From Apopatocola sp963618015 (GTDB lineage Bacteria > Bacillota > Clostridia > Oscillospirales > Oscillospiraceae): 18,458 nt of DNA. A program made the translations under genes and the position numbers. The notes under the pieces were generated by a model. The model made no database searches, had not been told where the DNA came from, and worked only from the letters and a program-made list of their open reading frames with translations. The stretch is from NCBI GenBank assembly GCA_963618015.1, contig CAVEQS010000049.1:1-18458 (forward strand), in the 5' to 3' direction. How positions within the stretch are numbered: the stretch's first letter is position 1; every line of letters starts with the position of its first letter. Positions 14,951 through 18,458 of this stretch are shown piece after piece.

Positions 14951-15093
14951 AAAAAGGCTCCCTCTGACGAGGGAGCTGTCAGCCGTCAGGCTGACTGAGG
15001 GAGAGAAAAGCCGCAAACTTCCGCGCAGAACGTCTCTCCCTCCGTCACGGCGCTGTGCGCCGCGCCACCTCCCTCGTCAGAGGGAGGCTTTTT
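14951..15093. repeat. 143-bp composite palindromic repeat (MITE/REP-like)
   Basis: The 25-bp ends (14951-14975 and 15069-15093) are inverted copies with 24 of 25 bases matching. Each end contains its own hairpin, CTCCCTC-TGAC-GAGGGAG and its mirror. Internal pairing includes GTCAGCC/GGCTGAC (about 14979-14996), a perfect GAGGGAGAGA/TCTCTCCCTC pair (14997-15006 with 15033-15042), and GGCGC-TGT-GCGCC (about 15049-15061). It encodes nothing. It lies between recQ's 3' end and the XRE operator. On the minus strand the hairpin followed by TTTTT at its far end can terminate recQ transcripts. Similar elements are widespread in Oscillospiraceae genomes, from memory. Confidence 0.85.
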
Positions 15094-15138
15094 CAAATAT
15101 ACCACACACCTCACCGGAAAAGCAACGTGCCTCCCCGG

Positions 15139-16983
15139 TCATTTTTCGTGCTCCCAGGCGGCAATGACTTTCAGGAACGCTTCGCCGTAGCGCACTGCTT
15201 TCACCTCGCCGACGCCGGAAACATCCAGGAAGTCCTCCATCGTGCGCGGGGCTTTCGCCGCCATGTCTGCGAGCGTCGCGTTGGAGAAAACAACATAGGC
15301 CGGCACGCCTTCTGCCGCAGCCAGGCGTGTCCGCTCGGCCTTGAGTGCCGAGAAAAGGTCGTCCGCACCGGTCGGGGAAATCGCAAGCGCATCCTTCCGG
15401 CGGCGCTTTTTCTCGGTGCCCATTGCCGCAGGCTCCACGCGCACCGGCATGGACACCTTCTCGCCGCCGAACAGCACTGCATTGGCTGCCGCGGCCGGCT
15501 CCAGCGTGAAGTGCCGCGCGTTCGTGCGCAGGTACCCCTCTGCTTCCAGATGGTCTGTCATGGCGAGCACCTTTTCCGCAGAGAGGCGCTGCATCAGGCC
15601 GTAGGTGGAGAGCTTATCCAGCCCGAGCTGCAATACCCGCTGATCCCGGCTGCCGCGCAGCGTCTGGACGATCAGCGTTTTTCCGACATAATACCCAAGC
15701 GCCTCCCGCACGCGCACAACGCACGAGAGGATCATCTGCGCCGGGATCGTAATGTCCTCCAGCTGATAGGTTCTCCGGCAGTTGCCGCAGTTGCCGCACG
15801 TCTCGCCGTGCGGCTGTCCGAAATAATCGAGAATATAGCCGCGCAGGCACCGTGTTGTTTTGCAGTAGCCGGTCATGATCTTCAGCCGCTCATAGTCGCG
15901 GCGGCGCAGCGAGTCCCTCTCCTCGTCCGGGAGTTCTTCGCCGCCGCTGTTCTGGATCAGAAATTTTGCCGTCTCCACGTCCCCCGCGGAATAGAGCAGG
16001 ATGCAGTCCGCCGCCTCGCCGTCGCGTCCGGCACGTCCCGCCTCCTGATAGTATGCTTCCAGACTTTTGGGCATGTTGTAGTGGATGACAAAATTCACGT
16101 TGGACTTATCGATGCCCATGCCGAAGGCGTTCGTCGCGACGATCACGTTTTTCCGGTCGAACTGAAAATCGTCCTGGCGGGCCCGCCGGTCGCCGTCCTC
16201 CATCCCGGCGTGGTAGCACGCCGCAGCAATGCCCCGGCTGCAAAGCGTTTCGCAGACGCGCTCGGCAGACGCGCGCGTGGCGCAGTATACGATGCCCGTC
16301 TTGTCCCGGCGCGTTTGGAGCAGGGCGAGCAGCGCGGTCATTTTATTCTTCGGGTGCTGTACGTCAAAGAAGAGATTGGGCCGGTCAAACCCCGTGACGC
16401 AGCGGACCGGGTCGCGCAGTTCCAGCAGCCGGACAATGTCCTGCTGCACCTCCGCCGTAGCTGTGGCGGTGAGCGCCGTGAGCGGCGGGCGCTGCGGCAG
16501 CGACGCGACAAACTCCGGAATGCTCCGGTAGCTTGGGCGAAAGTCCTGCCCCCACTGGGAAATGCAGTGCGCCTCGTCCACCGCCACGAGCGAGACCGTC
16601 ACCGTCTGCATAAGCGAGGAAAAGCCGTCCGTGTCCAGCCGCTCCGGGGCAACATACAGCAGCTTATACTCTCCCTCCCGCGCGCGGCGGTATACCAGAC
16701 GAAGCTGCTCGGCGGTGAGAGAGCTGTTGATGTAAGCGGCGCTGATCCCGGCGTTTTTGAGCGCTGCCACCTGATCCTTCATCAGCGAGATCAGCGGCGA
16801 GATCACAAGCGTGATCCCGGGCAGGAGCAGTGCGGGGATCTGGTAGCACATCGATTTCCCCCCGCCGGTCGGCATGATACCCAGCGCGTCCCGGCCGGAC
16901 ATAACGGCGTCAATAAGCTCTTCCTGCCCCTGCCGAAACCGGCTGTGGCCGAAATAATGCTTCAATGCCTCGTATTTATCCAT
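15139..16983 (-). CDS. recQ: ATP-dependent DNA helicase RecQ
   Basis: 3'-to-5' DNA helicase of recombination repair, 614 residues, the bacterial RecQ length. Visible in order: FRQGQEELIDAV with the Q-motif (about 16-27); Walker A PTGGGKS (38-44); DEAH box (136-139) and the aromatic-rich loop HCISQWGQDFRPSY; helicase motif VI QEAGRAGRDG (313-322); the RQC zinc site C379, C396, C399, C402; a winged-helix region; and a C-terminal HRDC domain (about 535-614) ending DVSGVGEVKAVRYGEAFLKVI. The ATG at 16983 follows GAGGG and gives the standard start MDKYEALKHYFGHSRFR. The longer open frame to 17199 runs past the promoter and into the next gene. All catalytic parts are present. Confidence 0.96.
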   Translation of the reverse strand: MDKYEALKHYFGHSRFRQGQEELIDAVMSGRDALGIMPTGGGKSMCYQIPALLLPGITLVISPLISLMKDQVAALKNAGISAAYINSSLTAEQLRLVYRRAREGEYKLLYVAPERLDTDGFSSLMQTVTVSLVAVDEAHCISQWGQDFRPSYRSIPEFVASLPQRPPLTALTATATAEVQQDIVRLLELRDPVRCVTGFDRPNLFFDVQHPKNKMTALLALLQTRRDKTGIVYCATRASAERVCETLCSRGIAAACYHAGMEDGDRRARQDDFQFDRKNVIVATNAFGMGIDKSNVNFVIHYNMPKSLEAYYQEAGRAGRDGEAADCILLYSAGDVETAKFLIQNSGGEELPDEERDSLRRRDYERLKIMTGYCKTTRCLRGYILDYFGQPHGETCGNCGNCRRTYQLEDITIPAQMILSCVVRVREALGYYVGKTLIVQTLRGSRDQRVLQLGLDKLSTYGLMQRLSAEKVLAMTDHLEAEGYLRTNARHFTLEPAAAANAVLFGGEKVSMPVRVEPAAMGTEKKRRRKDALAISPTGADDLFSALKAERTRLAAAEGVPAYVVFSNATLADMAAKAPRTMEDFLDVSGVGEVKAVRYGEAFLKVIAAWEHEK

Positions 16984-17017
16984 TCGCCGTCCCTCTCCCT
17001 CTGATGCTTTCGCCTTG

Positions 17018-17046
17018 ATTATACGTCCAAACCGCGGATTTTCCAA
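17018..17046 (-). promoter_or_regulatory. recQ promoter
   Basis: On the minus strand TTGGAA (17046-17041), 17 nt, then consensus TATAAT (17023-17018). The expected start is about 28 nt before the recQ ATG. The -35 matches four of six bases. I see no LexA-type SOS box. Confidence 0.75.
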
Positions 17047-17105
17047 TGGGTTTTTCCGTTTTACCCTGTGGCCGGAATATGGAAGCCACGCCGGAGAAAA
17101 GGGCT

Positions 17106-17134
17106 TTTCTTTCTTTGCTTTCGTATGGTATAAT
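17106..17134 (+). promoter_or_regulatory. Dehydrogenase promoter with extended -10
   Basis: TGGTATAAT (17126-17134) is an extended -10. The -35 at 17-bp spacing (TTTCTT, 17106-17111) is poor, as often seen with extended -10 promoters. An inverted repeat, GTGGC-N12-GCCAC (17068-17089), lies just upstream and could bind a regulator. Confidence 0.65.
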
Positions 17135-17192
17135 CGGTCAAACGCATTTTGATCCAGTTTGATAATCTGATAAAGAGAAAGGAAAGAGACAA

Positions 17193-18290
17193 ATGGCATA
17201 CTATCGTCTGCCGGAAAAGGAGCTTCGCGCCTACTGCGAGGCCGTCATGGGCAAATACGGATTCAACGAAAAGCAGAGCCGCGACATTGCCGACATCCTG
17301 CTCACCGCCGATCTGCAGGGGCTGGAATCCCACGGCGTGCAGCGCCTGATCCGCTACCACCGCGGCGTGAAAAGCGGTGTGATCCGCCCGGACGCCGTGC
17401 CGGAGGTCGTGCACGAAACGCCGCTCTCCGTTGTGCTCGATGCGCACAGCGCCATGGGGCAGATCGCCGCCGTGGACGCGATGGAGCGCGCCATTGCCAA
17501 GGCGAAGCAGTACGGTTTCGGCGCGGCGGTCGTGCGCAACTCCAACCACTTCGGCGTCGGCGGATACTACGCCATGATGGCCGAGCGCGAGGATATGCTC
17601 GGCATGTGCTTTACGAATACACAGGCCATCTGCGTGCCAACGTTCGGCCGCGAGGTCATGCTCGGCACAAACCCCATCGCCTTCGCGATGCCCGCCGATC
17701 CCATCCCCATGCTGTATGATGTGGCCACCACGGTCGTGCCGCGCGGCAAGCTGGAGGTCTATGCCAAGCAGGGCAAGCCCATGCCGCTCGGCTGGGCGGT
17801 CGACGAAAACGGCCAGGACACCACGGATGCCAAGCGCGTTATCGACAACATCAATTCCAAGGCCGGCGGCGGCATTCTCCCGCTCGGCGGCTCCAGTCCC
17901 GCGACCGGCTCTCACAAGGGCTACGGCCTCGCGCTGATCGTGGAAATTCTCTCCTCCATCATCGCGGGCGGCGCCACGTCCAACCACGTGAGCAAGAACG
18001 GTCTCGGCGACACGTCGCAGAGCTTCTTCGCGCTCGATTACGGCATGTTCGGCGACAAGGCGGCGATGCGCGAGAGCCTTTCCACGCTCCTTCAGGAGCT
18101 GCGCGACAGCGCCAAGGCCGAGGGCCGTGCCCGCATTTACACCTCCGGCGAGATGGAGGTCGACTCCCGCAACGAAAAGCTCAAAAACGGCATCCCCGTC
18201 AACGACTCCACGCTCTCCGAGCTTCGCACCGTCGGCGGTGAGCTCGGGCTCGACTTTGACGCGATGGTGAGCGTCAAGGCCGCCGAGTAA
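17193..18290 (+). CDS. Malate/L-lactate dehydrogenase family (LDH2) oxidoreductase
   Basis: NAD(P)-dependent 2-hydroxyacid dehydrogenase of the LDH2 (YlbC/AllD/ComC) family, 365 residues, unrelated to classical Rossmann LDH. Landmarks are S46-H47 in GLESHGVQRL, H119 in RNSNHFGVGGYYA (the proposed proton-transfer histidine), the cofactor-binding stretch MLGTNPIAFAMPAD, and SHKGYGLALIVEIL. The N-terminus (LPEKELRAYCEAVMGKYGF) is also typical. AAAGGAAAGAG precedes the ATG at 17193. Family members oxidise malate, lactate, sulfolactate, ureidoglycolate or related acids, and the sequence does not decide which. It appears to be a single-gene unit. No strong terminator is visible in the roughly 40 bp before the next promoter, so some read-through into the tRNA is possible. 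Confidence 0.9.
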   Translation: MAYYRLPEKELRAYCEAVMGKYGFNEKQSRDIADILLTADLQGLESHGVQRLIRYHRGVKSGVIRPDAVPEVVHETPLSVVLDAHSAMGQIAAVDAMERAIAKAKQYGFGAAVVRNSNHFGVGGYYAMMAEREDMLGMCFTNTQAICVPTFGREVMLGTNPIAFAMPADPIPMLYDVATTVVPRGKLEVYAKQGKPMPLGWAVDENGQDTTDAKRVIDNINSKAGGGILPLGGSSPATGSHKGYGLALIVEILSSIIAGGATSNHVSKNGLGDTSQSFFALDYGMFGDKAAMRESLSTLLQELRDSAKAEGRARIYTSGEMEVDSRNEKLKNGIPVNDSTLSELRTVGGELGLDFDAMVSVKAAE

Positions 18291-18333
18291 GCGAAAAAGC
18301 CGCAGACCGGGCGCAAAATACCGGCAATTTCTG

Positions 18334-18362
18334 TTGACAACGGCAGCGCGACGTGATAAAAT
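18334..18362 (+). promoter_or_regulatory. tRNA-Thr promoter
   Basis: Perfect -35 TTGACA (18334-18339), a 17-nt spacer, then TAAAAT (18357-18362) preceded by TGA as an extended -10. The start is predicted about 24 nt before the mature tRNA. A short hairpin, CTGCC-N8-GGCAG (18370-18387), occupies the leader. Confidence 0.88.
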
Positions 18363-18392
18363 ACACAAGCTGCCAAGAAATCGGCAGAAGTT

Positions 18393-18458
18393 GCTGGCAT
18401 AGCTCAGTCGGTAGAGCAGCTGATTCGTAATCAGCAGGTCGTGTGTTCGAGTCACATT
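18393..18458 (+). tRNA. tRNA-Thr (CGU anticodon), 3' end cut by the window
   Basis: The first 66 nt of a canonical tRNA: acceptor 5' strand GCTGGCA, D arm GCTC...GAGC, anticodon stem GCTGA/TCAGC with loop TTCGTAA and anticodon CGT (18426-18428), variable loop AGGTC, and T arm GTGTG-TTCGAGT-CACAT. It reads ACG threonine codons. The acceptor 3' strand lies beyond the window edge. Confidence 0.95.

Noticed and set aside
14951..15093. CRISPR array or riboswitch in the hairpin-rich region
   Set aside because: There are no regularly spaced direct repeats with spacers, and the inverted-end architecture fits a palindromic element rather than a known riboswitch class.
15055..17004. A 649-codon open frame antisense to recQ
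   Set aside because: The opposite strand is an unmistakable RecQ with all motifs. The antisense text is low-complexity and starts inside the intergenic repeat.
16984..17199. A 72-residue N-terminal extension of RecQ
   Set aside because: It would cross the recQ promoter and the dehydrogenase promoter and start. RecQ proteins normally begin at the MDKYEALKHYFG-like segment.
17061..18455. A 464-codon frame antisense to the dehydrogenase, running into the tRNA
   Set aside because: It crosses the tRNA-Thr gene and its promoter on the wrong strand, and its sequence is compositionally biased. It is an artefact.

Overview
This is a GC-rich chromosomal segment of a Gram-positive anaerobe, most likely a gut clostridium of the Oscillospiraceae/Ruminococcaceae type. 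That placement is an inference. It rests on the strong G/C third-position bias, the clostridial gene families (Trep_Strep ECF S-component, DUF421 with DUF4363, ribonuclease M5 next to holA and comEC, NrdR), the AGGAGG ribosome sites, and a hairpin-rich intergenic repeat of a kind common in that group. I see no prophage, transposase, CRISPR array, or defence or biosynthetic cluster. It is mostly housekeeping chromosome with several unusual single features.

Layout, left to right. (1) 1-2580: an ECF transporter substrate-binding membrane protein (minus, apparently cut short at the window edge) is divergent from an AraC-family activator. The intergenic promoter carries a palindrome inside its -35/-10 spacer. 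A ketopantoate-reductase-like oxidoreductase follows and ends at a strong bidirectional terminator. (2) 2589-4544 (minus): a MATE multidrug transporter fused to a C-terminal cytidylate-kinase-like P-loop domain, with its own near-consensus promoter. (3) 4733-7131: an M24 (Xaa-Pro) peptidase followed 3 bp later by an EutH-type ethanolamine permease, closed by a second strong hairpin terminator. (4) 7144-8814 (minus): an HD-domain phosphohydrolase and a GMP synthase that lacks the usual N-terminal glutaminase domain. (5) 8845-9902: a membrane pair YetF/DUF421 and DUF4363, overlapping by ATGA. It starts only 30 bp from the divergent guaA start and ends overlapping the stop of nrdR. (6) 9899-10357 (minus): nrdR, with an extended -10 promoter. 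(7) 10460-14937: a minus-strand operon XRE regulator - comEC - holA - rnmV with overlapping or nearly touching genes. It is preceded by a two-site candidate operator and followed by a small putative membrane protein gene on the opposite strand that overlaps the rnmV 3' end. (8) 14951-15093: a 143-bp repeat with 25-bp inverted ends, each end itself a hairpin. (9) 15139-16983 (minus): RecQ helicase. (10) 17193-18290: an LDH2-type malate/lactate dehydrogenase. (11) 18393 to the edge: a partial tRNA-Thr(CGU) with a near-perfect promoter.

The comEC-holA-rnmV-recQ stretch deals with DNA uptake, replication, 5S rRNA maturation and repair. nrdR and guaA bear on nucleotide supply. The peptidase-EutH pair and the dehydrogenase bear on amine, peptide and hydroxyacid catabolism. 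I did not find a wholly new multi-gene system. The best candidates for follow-up are the MATE-kinase fusion, the XRE operator in front of comEC, the peptidase-EutH pair without eut genes nearby, the stand-alone GMP synthase, the convergent overlap at rnmV, and the composite repeat. No gene-free stretch exceeds 300 bases.
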